Positions 25,901-37,584 of a DNA stretch of 64,000 nucleotides are shown in pieces. This stretch comes from Numida meleagris (lineage: Eukaryota; Chordata; Aves; Galliformes; Numididae), in contig NC_034411.1 of the NCBI RefSeq assembly GCF_002078875.1, forward strand, positions 36,496,115 through 36,560,114, given 5' to 3'. Under the pieces are notes generated by a model. That model searched no databases and was not told the origin of the DNA. It saw nothing but the letters and a program-made list of their open reading frames with translations. The translations under genes were made by a program, and so were the position numbers. How positions within the stretch are numbered: position 1 is the stretch's first letter; each line of letters opens with the position of its first letter.

Positions 25901-28319
25901 CAGCAGCCAAAGATCCCCGTGGCATGTGAATGGAGTCCACGTTGCCTTCTACAAACTTGCCTGCAGAGAGCCCTCCTAGACGGAGGGGAACTAGTGTCAC
26001 CAAAAGATGGACTCGACAAAAACTTTTTCTAAATCACTCGCTGCCCTTGCAACCGTTAATCTCAAATTACCTTAAAGTTATTATTTTTTTTCTTGATTGC
26101 TTGTTCTGTGTTCTGCCCTGTGCTGGATTCAGAGAGGAAAAAAAGAACACGGAAACATATTTCTAAAGTTCATCCAACATCTCGTGGTTATGTAAAGCTT
26201 ACATCACCAACTGCTTGGCAGACAATGTGTTGTACAATCAGATATGACTTTATATCACATCAATTACTTTTTATCTTAACTAGCAAGCCACTCCATGAGC
26301 AGTGAGGAAAGAAATGAGTTTATCAGCTCATACTAATGCAACCGTTATCAGGGGCATACAGGGTAAAAGGCATTTGTAGATTACAATAATAATATATTTT
26401 CAAGGAAAATTCCACATGGGAAGGTGCCACCTGATTAGCTTTATATGGAGGGATGAAAAAAATACATATATATAAATAAATAAGGATGTTAAAGTGACTT
26501 GGCAGTACAAAATCCCTTAAGAGCACAATGCTACACAGTGGGAGTTCAGTAGGCGCCAAGTTTGTGCAGCGCATTTGGGCTGATACCTATTGGGTTAGAG
26601 GAGAAATGAGGGAGCTCGGAGGGCTCCAGACCCAGCCTGACGCATTAATCTGCCTACAGCCACACAGCCATCCACTCTCTGCCCCCAGGGCTGCAGTGAC
26701 CACAGAGGGCAGAATGCCTACAGCAGTATTTGAGTCTGTTCCACAGTATCTTTTCTTCGTCTTTGTTAACTAAAGGAGGTAAGGTTACTCCAGAACACTG
26801 CTGCAGAGGAAAACAAATGCGACAAACAGTCGCTTTCTGTTATTCTCCACCTCTCTCTTCCCATTAACGTGCTAGTGATTTGCAAAATGCCATCAGTACG
26901 AGTTAGGACCGATAATTCTTTCTGACAGTTTACCTGGACACAGAACTGTAATTAGTAACCACGTGAATTCTTATGCAATACAACACCTGCAATGTTGCCA
27001 ATAATTTAACTAACACTCATATTTTGTATGGTACCTGAATGGATGGTTACTACCTGAACAGTAGATACCAGGCTTGGGGTGACTATTCATGCACTGCTAA
27101 TTTATGCAGCAGAATGTGAGAGTCTTTCTGCTACTGCTTCCTAATTATTTTATCTGCTTCCACTTAAGTTCATCTCCACCAGAAGAACTAGAAAAATATA
27201 AATGTATTGGAAATACTTGAGCCTTAAAAATATGTATTTGGATAATGTCTCTGGAACCTGTTTTGATCCATAATCAGAAGAATGGCACAGAAACCTTTCA
27301 ACTAATAGGAACAGAAAAACACATCAGGAAACACATAGTGTATGTTCATCAGACTCCTGTGATGTTATCTCTATTTCCACCACAAAAATACGCAGTATCT
27401 CCAAGCAGAAGCAGGAAGCCTATGACTCTTTTTTGCAACAACTTGTCTTGGTTTCCATGGCCCACGCCCTTCCCCAGGAGGGTGCAAATGGCGGGAGCTC
27501 ATTTCCAGCTTTGTGCTGGACAAAATCCTGTGACCTTGGCAGGCCTTAAGAAGGGAAGAAGGGTGTGAATCCTGGGAACAAAATGATGTGAAAAAAATGG
27601 TACCTTCATCACTGTACATGTACAGCTTCAACAGCCTACACCTGCAAAGCATCATTCAGAAAGCAGTGAATAATAATAGTTCATACTTTTTAAACATTTA
27701 ACTTCTGAACAGATGATTTCATGCACTGCACACACTGATTCCAATGATCTCTCCCTATGCATCTTGCCACTGAGAGAGTGGTGAATACATTCTTCCATTC
27801 CATATTTCACCTCTAATAACAGCAGCTGCCAGTCACTATGCATTGTATGGAGTACAAAAATGACACCAGTGCTTATTTAAATTTCTCCTGCATTCAACAG
27901 CATAGTAGTTGCTCATACTGATAATTCCTACCTCACAGCAGTGGGCAAAATACATGAGCCTAAGTCTGCTCAGAAAGCACCAATAACTGTGGAGAAATGT
28001 GCGACTAATTATAGAGCTATACCATTTTGAAAACTTGCCTGAAAGGACCCTCTATCACATTCAGGGAAGTGTGTGGGTCCAGCAGCAGACAAAACAAAGT
28101 CTGTTCTTTGCCTATGGCCAAGAAACCACTGATTTTGAATCAGTGCCAAAAGAACCAAATATTTACTCAGAGATACATCCACAGTAGAAAGGTTTTGTAC
28201 TAATAATGACCAGTTGTAAAATAAGCATTATAAATGAAGATATGAGCCACGCAGATTGAATGTATTTCTGATTATTTGCTTTTTCAGCTTGGTTCACTGT
28301 GTTTATGTGAAAAGAAATT

Positions 28320-28377
28320 AAAGAAGGAAAGGAAGGAAGGGAAAAGAAGGGAAGGGAAGAGTAGGGAAGGGAAGGGG
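28320..28377 (+). repeat. GGAAG/GGGAA purine tract with G-quadruplex motif
   Basis: An almost pure purine run, interrupted by a single T at 28362. In 28349-28377 the G-runs are spaced GGG-aa-GGG-aagagta-GGG-aa-GGG-aa-GGGG, which meets the usual G3+N1-7 rule for a possible quadruplex on the plus strand. The tract could also form triplex DNA. It looks like an expanded simple repeat rather than a gene part. Confidence 0.85.
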
Positions 28378-29463
28378 TCTGAGGAGCAAAGTTTCATTGT
28401 GATATTTTCTGGCTACGATGAACTATCCAATAAAATTTCTTATTGGATAAATGCAAAAATTTTACTTGCTTACTTGTGAAATTCAAACACCTTTCTTTTT
28501 AGTGGAAATTTGGAAATGCTGACATGAGTCTGATCTATCTATACCTTCCCTCTATTCCTATGTTTCTTGTTTCTAATGCAGGAAAAATATGAAGAGCCTT
28601 CCTTTGAGTACTTTATAACAAAAAATTTCAGATATTAAACACCTAGTTTTGAAATGCAAAACAAAATTCTTCAAAATTTGCTGTGTCTATTCATGCCCTC
28701 CCATTTTGGAGAAAAATAAAAAGAAGAAAAAAGAGAAATTCAAACCACCAGAGGAAAGAAGTTCCTTCTCTCTAGCTACATCTGATTTAATGATATTTTG
28801 CAGATGCTAAAAATGGGATACTTCTATATTGATGAAAGAGGATGTTGAATAGGTATGTACAGCTAGAGGGGACCAAATCCATTTGAAAAGTAAAAATAAT
28901 GACTGGAAAAAAAAACACACCGAACATCAGGAAATACTGCACAGGTCTATTTCTTGTGGTATGTCCACACAGTGCAGGGTTCGAAGTAAACTGAGCTACA
29001 TCCTTAATTCTCATGGTGTTGACTGTTCTGTGTCACAATGATAATCATTCTCAAAGTGAAATCATTAACTGCAAATTAATGAAGGCTGTCTCCTCATCAC
29101 TCTGATGCCTCTGGGCTGGGTCACATTTGAGCAGTGACTACAGCGGCTTTGTTAATGCAGTGACTTAAATCTAGGAGAAAAATAGTTTCAGGAGGACTGA
29201 ACAATTTGAAGCTTAACCAGGAATCAGCTTGTTGTCTAAGATATTTCCACGAGACTGTAACATTTTCTGATCTTTTGAGTATTTTAAGTAAAGTAACTAT
29301 GATCCTATGAAGATTTGAAAAATACCTGTAAGTTCTCTCTGTACAACAATACCATTTCCTTATCTATTAGTCATGTCTGAGTAATGAACATCGGAACATT
29401 TTGGCCATTCTTTCATTCCAAATACATTATTAAATTTTTGTTCCTGTAAGATTCCTGGAAAAT

Positions 29464-29525
29464 GCAGGTACGTGTGTGCACATAAACGTACCCTGCAGGT
29501 ACGTGTGTGCAGACAAACGTACCCT
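29464..29525. repeat. 31-bp tandem duplication, two copies
   Basis: Units 29464-29494 and 29495-29525 each begin GCAGGTACGTGTGTGCA and end AAACGTACCCT. They differ at two positions (ACAT versus AGAC in the middle). Each unit carries a GGTACGT and an ACGTACC, which can pair with each other. Two near-identical copies suggest a recent local duplication. Confidence 0.9.
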
Positions 29526-31650
29526 GCTTCCATATGAATGCTCAATTGTTTAACTCTAGACCACTGTAATAAGGATCTCTCCATGGACCTGTAAGGGGGG
29601 CATCAGGCTGCCATGCAATCAGTGTAGCTGATGGGCATGCGTGCTCTCAGCTCACAAAGTCATTCACACACTGAACATTTTTGGGCACTGTTTATATGTG
29701 TTAATTTACTTCTATGAATTGAGGATGTGCATATCTGTAAAACTTTAAATGTCTTGATCTTTTCCAAGCTTATTCCCAAGTAATCTGTGCCATATATCTT
29801 CACTAGCTTGGAAACAACTAGCTTTTCTCACCACAGATCAGCTGGTTTTACCATCATTTTTGTAAGACTTTTCCTGAGGCCAGCATCATACGTTCCAGTT
29901 AAACTCAGTTAAGATTTATTGTTTAAAAAAACGGAAAGTGATGAATGATCTAGATATATTCACACTGTACATCTCTCAGCCCTTCCAGGCAAAGTTCTTT
30001 AAAAATGCACAACTCCATCCACAAGACTGACAAATTAAAAGTACTATTGCATGTAAGAGAAAGGGCAGAGCAATAACATGGTGTGGGGAAGGATGATATT
30101 GCTTTCCCCTCATTTCTAATGGGAGCAGTGCTGTTCTTGTTACTTTAAATAACTTACAGTGGTGGCTTGCTTTACTTGCCACTTCCAGCTCAAGCTGTTT
30201 TAACAGATTCCTGTAATCAAGCTGAGAAACTCTCAGTGATGTTTACATGAATGTAGAAGATGGGGATTCCTATTTCTATTATGAGATCTTAGATAGAATC
30301 CACTCTTAGAAATAGAGGCCTTCCTTTATTTTCATATTTGGCAAAGCCAGGGTGATTTTGATTAAACTAATGGAGTTGAACCCAGTGGAGTATTGACACA
30401 ATAACTCAGTGTGTGAAATCTAGTCATGCATTTCTAAATTTTGGGTAATGTGCAAAAAACCAGAACAGTACACAGAAAACAGCAAGCTCAGAAATAAACA
30501 CAAAGCTTTTTGAAAAATATGCACTAAGCTGTAGAAATATTTCTTGCAGCTAAGCAGAACTGACCCAAACTGTCCAGTTGCAAGTGATGAGGCATCAAAA
30601 GCAATATTTACTATGGCTGACAATTTCAGCATAATTTTTCATCTACTTCCATGTACATTGTTTTAAATGTGTGCGCATCTCTCTGTATGTAGCTACACAG
30701 CACAATGTCATACTTAGGTTATTCTTCTGAGATATACAGAGTGCATATAGATGTTTAGGTACAATATGCATGCTACATGATGTGCACCTGAATAAGCCGT
30801 TAAATAAATAGCATTTCCCTTATTGTTTTACTGTGTTACTTGTACTCCTTCCATTATATTATCTCTGTTGGGGTTAACTGAAACTTCTCTGATCATTTTA
30901 GTATTTAAAATTAACCCAAAGATCTGCAAACACATATTAGAGTGTATCTGTAAATAACCACAGCATTCCTTCTGGAGGAAAAAAAAAAAAAAAGGTATCT
31001 ACATTGTAATATAATATATATTTCAAATGCAGTAGGGGTGGTGAAAAGTAGACAAAGTCCTGAATACCAGTTAATAAGCTTGCCAGTTAGGACTGTGAAG
31101 ATCTATCAGTGACATCAAATACTGTGCTGATGGAGCCCAGACACAGGGTATAAAATTGTGGTGCCAAAGGGTATGAATATGAAATAGAACAGAAAATGCA
31201 CAGTTCCAAACACCCTTTTCATATCAATTTGTTTCCAACAAATGGTGTGATTGAATTAGTTATCCTATGTATGCTCACACTAAAAGATGAAATGCAAAAA
31301 TGCCCAATTAACAGACATTACAAAATTAGTATTTTGCTCTCTGTCTGTAGAAATAGAAACGTTGAGAGCCTACAGATGATCTATGCCCAGTAGAAGGGAA
31401 GAAATCACTTTTAATTCTCTGAAAACCTGAATGTCATATATGACTTAGTTAAACTTCCCAATAGAAGTAAGTGGTTGAGTATGATAGGAGTGCAGTTCAT
31501 GGGCCAGAAAAGGCTGCCATTGTCAAACTACAACAGATATTATCTGTTCATAATCTTTAGTTAACACAAAGTAATATAGACCACTTTGACCTGCTCCCAG
31601 AAGAAAGTACAGTGGTGTTTGCATGGGTAAATACATAAAAGATTAAAGGA

Positions 31651-31664
31651 ATATATATATATAT
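31651..31664. repeat. Short AT microsatellite
   Basis: A perfect alternating AT run seen directly in the sequence. No further feature is associated with it. Confidence 0.8.
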
Positions 31665-34108
31665 GTAAAGTGTCTTGCTTCAGTTCCTTCTGATCAGTCT
31701 TATACATCCTTAAGAAGAAAGTATCCAATCTCAACACTAAAACTGCTGGAGCTAGTAATGTGCCCTTGAAGCACTTTAACTTGGCATGGGGTTTTTTTTG
31801 AAAGGGAAGAAAGTCTGAGACTAAGACAAGCTTGTAAATCATGTTACAAAAAGAATCTAGGAACCATTTGGAGGAGAATGAGATTTTGGAATCTCAAATA
31901 TCTCAAAAGATGCTCAAGAGGGCAAGTGAAATCCAGTTTATAAATGGTTTAACATAATACTACATGACTATCCATACTGTATATGTGGTAGCATGATGAT
32001 GTCCAGATACTCCAGATTATTGATGGTGCTGATGAGGAAAAAAAAGACCAAAAAATCCTTTTGCTTTGATGTTTGTATTCCATACAGACAAACTGAGTGC
32101 ACTTATAGAGTATCATTCACTTCTTATATACATAAAGGTGATGAGCCGAGATGTTTTTAAGATTTTCTTACAGAAGAAGGAAGGAAATATAATAATCAAT
32201 ACAACGAAATAAGAAAGCGAAGTTATACTCAACTGAAGAAGGTCATTAACTGCCTTAGAACAATGGTGTGGGCATTCTCACAGAACTGCCTATCTCTTTA
32301 GGTCACTTATCGTTCAGCTGATATAGATCCAGATGTTCAGAGCCTGGGAACTGCTCAGGCCTGCACTTGTTTATCTTTTGAACAGCGATTGACTGATCTG
32401 CAGTTTAAATTCTAGGAAGTGCGTTCTGCTGTGGTAGGATAGAGTGCTTCATGCACCATGACACTTGTTCCTGGACCTCTGGATCAGGCATTTCTCACAG
32501 CATCTTTTGGTTCAGAAGCAACAAACTGTCATACACTTTTGCATCGGGAAAGCCAAATGTATATTACAGTGGGTTTCACTGCCTAAGAACTGTTCAGTGG
32601 CTGACAGTGATTGGGGTCTATTCCACAAAGCTTCCTTTAGACAATCCAGTGGCTCCTGTCTGGCTATCTCTTCTCATTTTCTGATCCTCTTCATATGGAG
32701 TTAATCTTGTATTATTGCAGTTAATGAGAATGATGCCTGACCTCTGAAAAGCCATCTTTTCATGTGAGGAACCTTTATGGGATTGAGCTGTTTGTCTGCC
32801 CTCAGAATGATGCTTTCTATCATGTTTCTGACTTACTTTTCCTGAAAACAATTACAGTATTCCATCATTTGTATAAAAAGTAGTGCTGTGTCAGATTGTA
32901 CCTTTGGGTCTTGCATCGTTCTTTTGAAAACTATCATGTATGCTTGTGTTCATAAATAATACATCCACTTGTGCATATAATTACAATTTGTGTGTGTGCA
33001 TGGGTTTAATGCAAACACGTAGACATAGGGGATACAAATTAATTTGATCCCCTCTGTACTTGCAACACAAATTCTTAATATTTTATAGTGTATATTCCAT
33101 TAAATAACTAACAGAATTGATCTGTGCTACAATGTGTATACGTACACAATTTATAATGCCTGTAGTTACATTTTAAAGCCTGTTCACACATCAAAATACA
33201 GGTTGTTTATTTCTATCTTAAAACAATCCAAGGGTTTAGCTCTTCCTATTATGTAAACAGTGGTGACAGCTGCTTTCAAAGAGGCTTAACTTCATTAAAA
33301 AATAATAGTTTCCCATTGTAAAATCAATACTAATATACCATAAATCCCCCTGATGAACTCTGGCTTCCTTACATGCTCTCACATTTTGTGTATTAGGGGC
33401 ACAGCACTACTCTAAATATCAGAAGATAATGATATGGCAATATATAGATATAGATATATATTTAAATGTTAAAAGATAAGTTAGGTCAACTTGAGTAATG
33501 AATATATTTCAAATATCTGCATCTTTCTGTAAATAAAGGTATTTAATTTTCTTTGTGAAGTGGGTGCCTTGAAAGTCTTTAGTTCTATGTGTCGACTAAA
33601 CTCATAAACCAGTTCTGGGCATCTTTATCTCAAAATGCACTTGTGACATCTAGCTGAAGCTTTAACTTTTTCATTTTTTTAACTAAACTTGTACTTGAAG
33701 TAGACGTACAATATCATTTACAAGCTTACTTTTAGGTAGACATTTTAAACAACTCATACAAAAGAAAGATTTGTATGTCAAGAGTATTTGTTTTAGTGAC
33801 AAGAAAGCAAGGTATACTCTATTCATTTCTCAAGCAGACCTTTATGAATCACTTTAAAAGGACATTACAGCTGAAGACTGAAGAGCAATATTTATCAACA
33901 TTAAATAAAACATTTGGTGAAGTATGTATAAATATTTCTTCATATGAACATAACACAAAATTAAATAGTTCAGATACACAGACACCACTTAATATATTTC
34001 CACTGTTGTCAAAATCATCTGTAAACACCATCTCACACTGAATACAAAAGCAGCTTTTACATCAGTTCTGTGTTCACAACACTGATGCCCCTTTGTAAAA
34101 GAAATTTT

Positions 34109-34114
34109 TTTATT
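34109..34114 (-). other. Candidate polyadenylation signal of CHRM3
   Basis: AATAAA on the minus strand, 1.6 kb after the stop codon. It is followed on the minus strand by an ACAAAGG stretch suitable for cleavage and then CAGTGTTGTG, a GU-rich downstream element. It has the best downstream context of the four AATAAA hexamers in the presumed 3' UTR. Confidence 0.45.
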
Positions 34115-35589
34115 TTTAGCAAAAAAAAAAGTTTAAGCAATAAAAAAAGTTTTGGTCAGTTCAAAGACTATACAAAATTATCTTTCAACATGTAACTAAG
34201 TCAGATTTAGAACAATAGTTTAAGGTACAATCCTCTCCCTGGGGGGACCTCTGACATTGTCAGACACTAAATCACACTGTTTGGTGCAGACCACATCACA
34301 AATACCAGGAAATACTGGTCATGTCTAAGCTATAAATATGAAAGCCCTTTAAAAATTTTCTTTATTAAAAATTACCAGGTTACAAATTGGTAATATCCAC
34401 ATTTTCTGAAACACCAAGTAACATGGCAATAAACAGATTTAGGTGCACTTCTACTTAAAACAGATTCTGGATAAGAAATACTTTATAATGAGTGTCCTTC
34501 ACGTGCAAAACCAAAGGATTTCTTTTACACACAGCTTTCACATCTGAAGATCACCTGGGGTGAGCACGAAATGGGGCTGCTGCTTGTGTCCGCACCCTTC
34601 TGGCCACTGAGCCTTTGAGTACTGGTGGCTCAGATGAGAGCTCTCACCATCCCACACCCTACAAAGACAAATTCATGCTCCACCCTGCATGTGACCATCA
34701 GTTCTTTTCACCTTCATATTTTTTAAACAGACATGATCTCATGCGGGGAGAGAGACTGTGCTCAAGGCAAAGGTTTTACTGGGCATACGCCCCATTATAA
34801 AACTCTGTAGACAGGCTCACAGGCAATGCTTTGGTTCTCTCCATTTGAAATGTGGACATTGGCTGCAAAGATGAACCTGAATTTCAGGTGGTGAACAATG
34901 AGATAAATATTTATAATACAACTTTCTAATATATATATTTTAATTTCACTCACATGCAACAGTGATGCGGGGCCCTGTAAAACCTAGACCAATAGATTAC
35001 CTCTTTCCTGGTATGTGTGTATTGTAGAGGTGTGAATGTATTTTTTGCATACATACACACTCACACACATATATATATAACATGAGCTGCACACATGAGC
35101 TGCACACTTGGTGACCAGGAATCAGGGGTACAATTAATAATAATACACCAAAAGAGAAGTAGACAGGAAGCTCTACCTTGACAACAAGAAGCAATTTTGC
35201 AACCTATACAATGTCTCAAATAATTTCATAATCCTGTTTTGCTAGCTTGCTACATCCGTGTGTGACTTGAATTGAAAGTTGTTGGATTCCTTGGAAACAG
35301 AAGAGTTGGGCTAGCTAGATGTGCTTACCTGAGATCCCAGAGTTGATTACAATCAAAGAGCTGGGCAGATCAGTAATGGGTTTACAATTGCTATACAGCT
35401 TCTTTCAAATTTGTACGAAAACTTTATTAAGTCTTTCATTCCTTAATAAAAACGTTGAAGTTTGTTAGTTTTTGCTGAATGCAGACTTCATTCTTATATT
35501 AAACTGGATTTATTAAAAGGATACATATGCCCGGCAGCTGCTTTCATGTCCTGATGTTTAAATGTTTGAATCAGCACCCTGGAACCACC

Positions 35590-35698
35590 GTCCCACCCTA
35601 TCCCATCCTGTCCCATTCCAGCCCCTCCCAATCTCATCCCATCCTATCCTACCCTGTCCCTTCCCACTCCATCTCATCCTCTCCCATCCCATCCTCCA
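35590..35698 (-). repeat. ATGGG-type minisatellite in CHRM3 3' UTR, G-rich on mRNA strand
   Basis: Degenerate CCCAT/CCTAT repeats on the plus strand, hence ATGGG/ATAGG on the CHRM3 transcript strand, starting about 35 nt after the stop codon. At 35592-35629 six consecutive runs of three or more G (mRNA sense) are separated by loops of 1, 3, 7, 7 and 1 nt. This satisfies the standard rule for an RNA G-quadruplex. Whether it folds or matters is inference. Confidence 0.85.
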
Positions 35699-35732
35699 TT
35701 ATTTTTTCAGTTGTTTAAAAAATACTATTCTT

Positions 35733-37532
35733 TTAAGCCTCCCTAGGGATCCGCTTATGGAAAATGACAGACTGCCTTTGCTGGTACTGCTGTTTGCGTC
35801 GTTTTCGTTTGTCACACTGGCACAGCAGTAACATCTTGAAAGTATTTCTGAACGTTTTGTTACACAGTGCATAGCACACAGGGTTCACCGTGCTGTTGAT
35901 ATAGCAAAGCCAGTACCCCAGGTTCCAGACAGTTTTGGGGACACAGTCACAAAAGGTGTTTACCAGAACCATGATGTTATATGGAGTCCAGGTAATGATA
36001 AAGGCAAACAAAATGGCACTGAGTGTCTGTGCCGCTTTCTTTTCTTTGATAAGTGACATTCGTTTTCGCTTAGTGATTTGACTTCTGGTCTTCAAGGCAA
36101 ATTTTTTTGCCAGAGTTGCTTCCTTGAAGGACAAAGGCAGGGCTGAAGATGTCTTGGTCACTGACGAGATGCCATCAGAAGCTGTAGCTGTCTCTGCTGA
36201 CCCTGGCTGAATCGGAAGCTTTGAAAAGCTCTTCTGGAAACTTCCACCATCCTGAATGCTTTTGGGAGGCTGCAGTTTTTTAGGTTTCTTTTCCTGTGAG
36301 TCCGTGTCAGATTTCTGCAGTTCATCTGCTGACTCATTCAGATCTTCTGAGGAGGGCAACTTTGTGGAATTGAGGATGGCACTGTGACCAGGAAGCTTCA
36401 GCACAATTGAATAGATAGCTCTGGTCTCTGCTGTGATGTCTTCTTCATCAGATGAGGCTGAATTTTCAAGGGAGGCAGCAGCATCATTGTTGTTCCAGCT
36501 GTCACTGCTGCTGTGCTCTTGATCCCCCTGGTCTGTGTTGGGTTCCCAGCTCTTCATTGTGAGCCAGAAGTGGCAGCGTCTGTACTTCCTTCGGCTGGAG
36601 CGCTTCATGCTCTGCCGTTGCAGCTCATAGCTGCTGCAGCTCCGGGAGCTGCCTGTCTGGTGTACAAAGCGCGCTGCCTCTGCCTCGCTGCCCGAAGCCT
36701 GTAGTCCTGCTAACTCTTTGGTGCGTTTCTCAGTCTCCTTGTAAATCCTCCAATACAAAATACTCATAATGGTGACTGGCAAGTAAAAGGCAGCTATGGC
36801 AGTGCCAAAAGTGATGATAGGTTCACTTAGAAACTGGATAAAACATTCATCAGGAGGCACAGTCCTCTTCCCAACAAAATACTGCCAGAACAAGATGGCA
36901 GGGGCCCAAAGAACAAAAGAGATGACCCATGCTAAACCAATCATCACTCCAGCCCTTTTAGTTGTTCGTTTAGCTCTGTATGTAAGTGGCCTAGTGATGG
37001 AAAAATACCTGTCAAAACTTATGACAAGGAGATTCATGACAGAGGCATTACTGGCAACATAGTCAATGGAGAGCCAAAGATCGCAGGCCAAGTTTCCCAA
37101 AGCCCAGTGGCCCATGATGATGTATGTGGTGAAAAGATTCATGGAAATAACACCGATGATCAAATCTGCACAAGCAAGACTCAACAAGAAGTAGTTGTTG
37201 ACCGTTTTCAGTTGTTTGTTAACCTTAAATGAGACAATCACTAGGATATTTCCTATGATGGTCACTAATGCAATGATCCCAGTGAGGAACGCAATCAAAA
37301 CTACTTGCCAGACAGTGTGTCCACCCAGAGGGTCTTTGCTTGTGGCATTTAGGGATGTGTTTGTTGATTCCATAGTGGAGAAGGGAAAGCTCTCTGTGGT
37401 CTGAGGGAAATCATAGCTGCCAATAAGCGACGCTCCTTCATCAAGTAGTCCTGGTCCATGGGAATCCCTCTTCCAGAAGGAGCTCACGTTTGAAAACAGG
37501 GGCAAGGCTGAACTGTTATTGTGCATGATCAT
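35733..37532 (-). CDS. CHRM3: Muscarinic acetylcholine receptor M3
   Basis: A 599-residue class A G-protein-coupled receptor in one uninterrupted exon (human M3 is 590 aa). It binds acetylcholine at the plasma membrane and signals through Gq/11 to phospholipase C. The start at 37532 is chosen because it aligns with the mammalian N-terminus (MIMHNNS versus MTLHNNS) and lies 19 nt inside the exon after a strong acceptor; the frame's earlier ATG is intronic. N-glycosylation sequons at N5, N6, N15, N58 and N62. Seven TM segments: about 74-100, 110-133, 149-170, 193-214, 238-260, 501-524 and 534-555. Visible residues: D123 (2.50), D157 and Y158 (acetylcholine pocket), D174-R175-Y176, C150-C230 disulfide, W515, Y518, N519, Y540, Y544 and NPVCY at 550-554. 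The third intracellular loop is long (about 263-500), as in M3. Basolateral signal region AEAARFV at 284-290 keeps E, F and V. The C-tail has CQC (571-573) and a basic KRKRRK stretch. Oddity: ECL3 has CDC (528-530), one residue shorter than the usual CxxC. Identification is certain. Confidence 0.99.
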   Translation of the reverse strand: MIMHNNSSALPLFSNVSSFWKRDSHGPGLLDEGASLIGSYDFPQTTESFPFSTMESTNTSLNATSKDPLGGHTVWQVVLIAFLTGIIALVTIIGNILVIVSFKVNKQLKTVNNYFLLSLACADLIIGVISMNLFTTYIIMGHWALGNLACDLWLSIDYVASNASVMNLLVISFDRYFSITRPLTYRAKRTTKRAGVMIGLAWVISFVLWAPAILFWQYFVGKRTVPPDECFIQFLSEPIITFGTAIAAFYLPVTIMSILYWRIYKETEKRTKELAGLQASGSEAEAARFVHQTGSSRSCSSYELQRQSMKRSSRRKYRRCHFWLTMKSWEPNTDQGDQEHSSSDSWNNNDAAASLENSASSDEEDITAETRAIYSIVLKLPGHSAILNSTKLPSSEDLNESADELQKSDTDSQEKKPKKLQPPKSIQDGGSFQKSFSKLPIQPGSAETATASDGISSVTKTSSALPLSFKEATLAKKFALKTRSQITKRKRMSLIKEKKAAQTLSAILFAFIITWTPYNIMVLVNTFCDCVPKTVWNLGYWLCYINSTVNPVCYALCNKTFRNTFKMLLLCQCDKRKRRKQQYQQRQSVIFHKRIPREA

Positions 37533-37548
37533 TGTGGCTCTCTGACAT
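37516..37548 (-). CDS. Upstream ORF overlapping the CHRM3 start
   Basis: An ATG 3 nt inside the coding exon (minus 37548-37546) has A at -3 and T at +4. It opens a 10-codon frame ending in TAA at 37518-37516, inside the CHRM3 coding region and in a different frame (offset 16 nt). The stop lies beyond the main ATG, so a ribosome translating it would pass the CHRM3 start. If the spliced mRNA includes this exon from its acceptor, the uORF is always present. Its effect on translation is inferred, not shown. Confidence 0.6.
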   Translation of the reverse strand: MSESHNDHAQ

Positions 37549-37551
37549 AGT

Positions 37552-37584
37552 CTGCGGTGGGGAGAAAAACAAACAAAAAAAATC
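37552..37584 (-). other. Splice acceptor of the CHRM3 coding exon
   Basis: On the minus strand a long T-rich tract (TTTTTTTTGTTTGTTTTTC) leads to CCCCACCGCAG, followed by ACTATGTCAG. The AG dinucleotide is at 37553-37552 and the exon begins at 37551. This is an excellent acceptor. It explains why the open frame upstream of the true start is not translated, and matches the known layout of muscarinic receptor genes: untranslated 5' exons joined to one coding exon. Confidence 0.9.

Larger units (their letters stand above)
25901..34089. other. Intergenic DNA, no gene recognised
   Basis: AT-rich sequence downstream of CHRM3. No recognisable exons; in particular I see nothing resembling FMN2, the next gene beyond CHRM3 in mammals. 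It contains the separately listed purine tract, 31-bp duplication and short TA microsatellites (31651-31664 and about 33440-33460). Confidence 0.65.
34090..35732 (-). other. Presumed CHRM3 3' untranslated region
   Basis: Directly downstream of the CHRM3 stop codon on the minus strand, with no splice pattern or other gene. Minus-strand AATAAA hexamers occur at 35514-35509, 35428-35423, 34366-34361 and 34114-34109. The last is followed within 30 nt by a GTGTTGTG GU-rich stretch and is my best guess for the main polyadenylation site, giving a 3' UTR of about 1.6 kb. The extent is inferred; earlier or later sites could be used. Confidence 0.5.

Noticed and set aside
25596..26003. 135-codon minus-strand frame over the CpG island
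   Set aside because: Its Arg/Pro/Ala-rich content is what GC-rich DNA gives in any frame, and I recognise no domain. The island itself is kept as a candidate promoter.
1..34000. FMN2 exons, expected downstream of CHRM3 by mammalian synteny
   Set aside because: No formin-like or long proline-rich frame is present. In mammals the gap between the genes is also large, so it probably lies outside the window.
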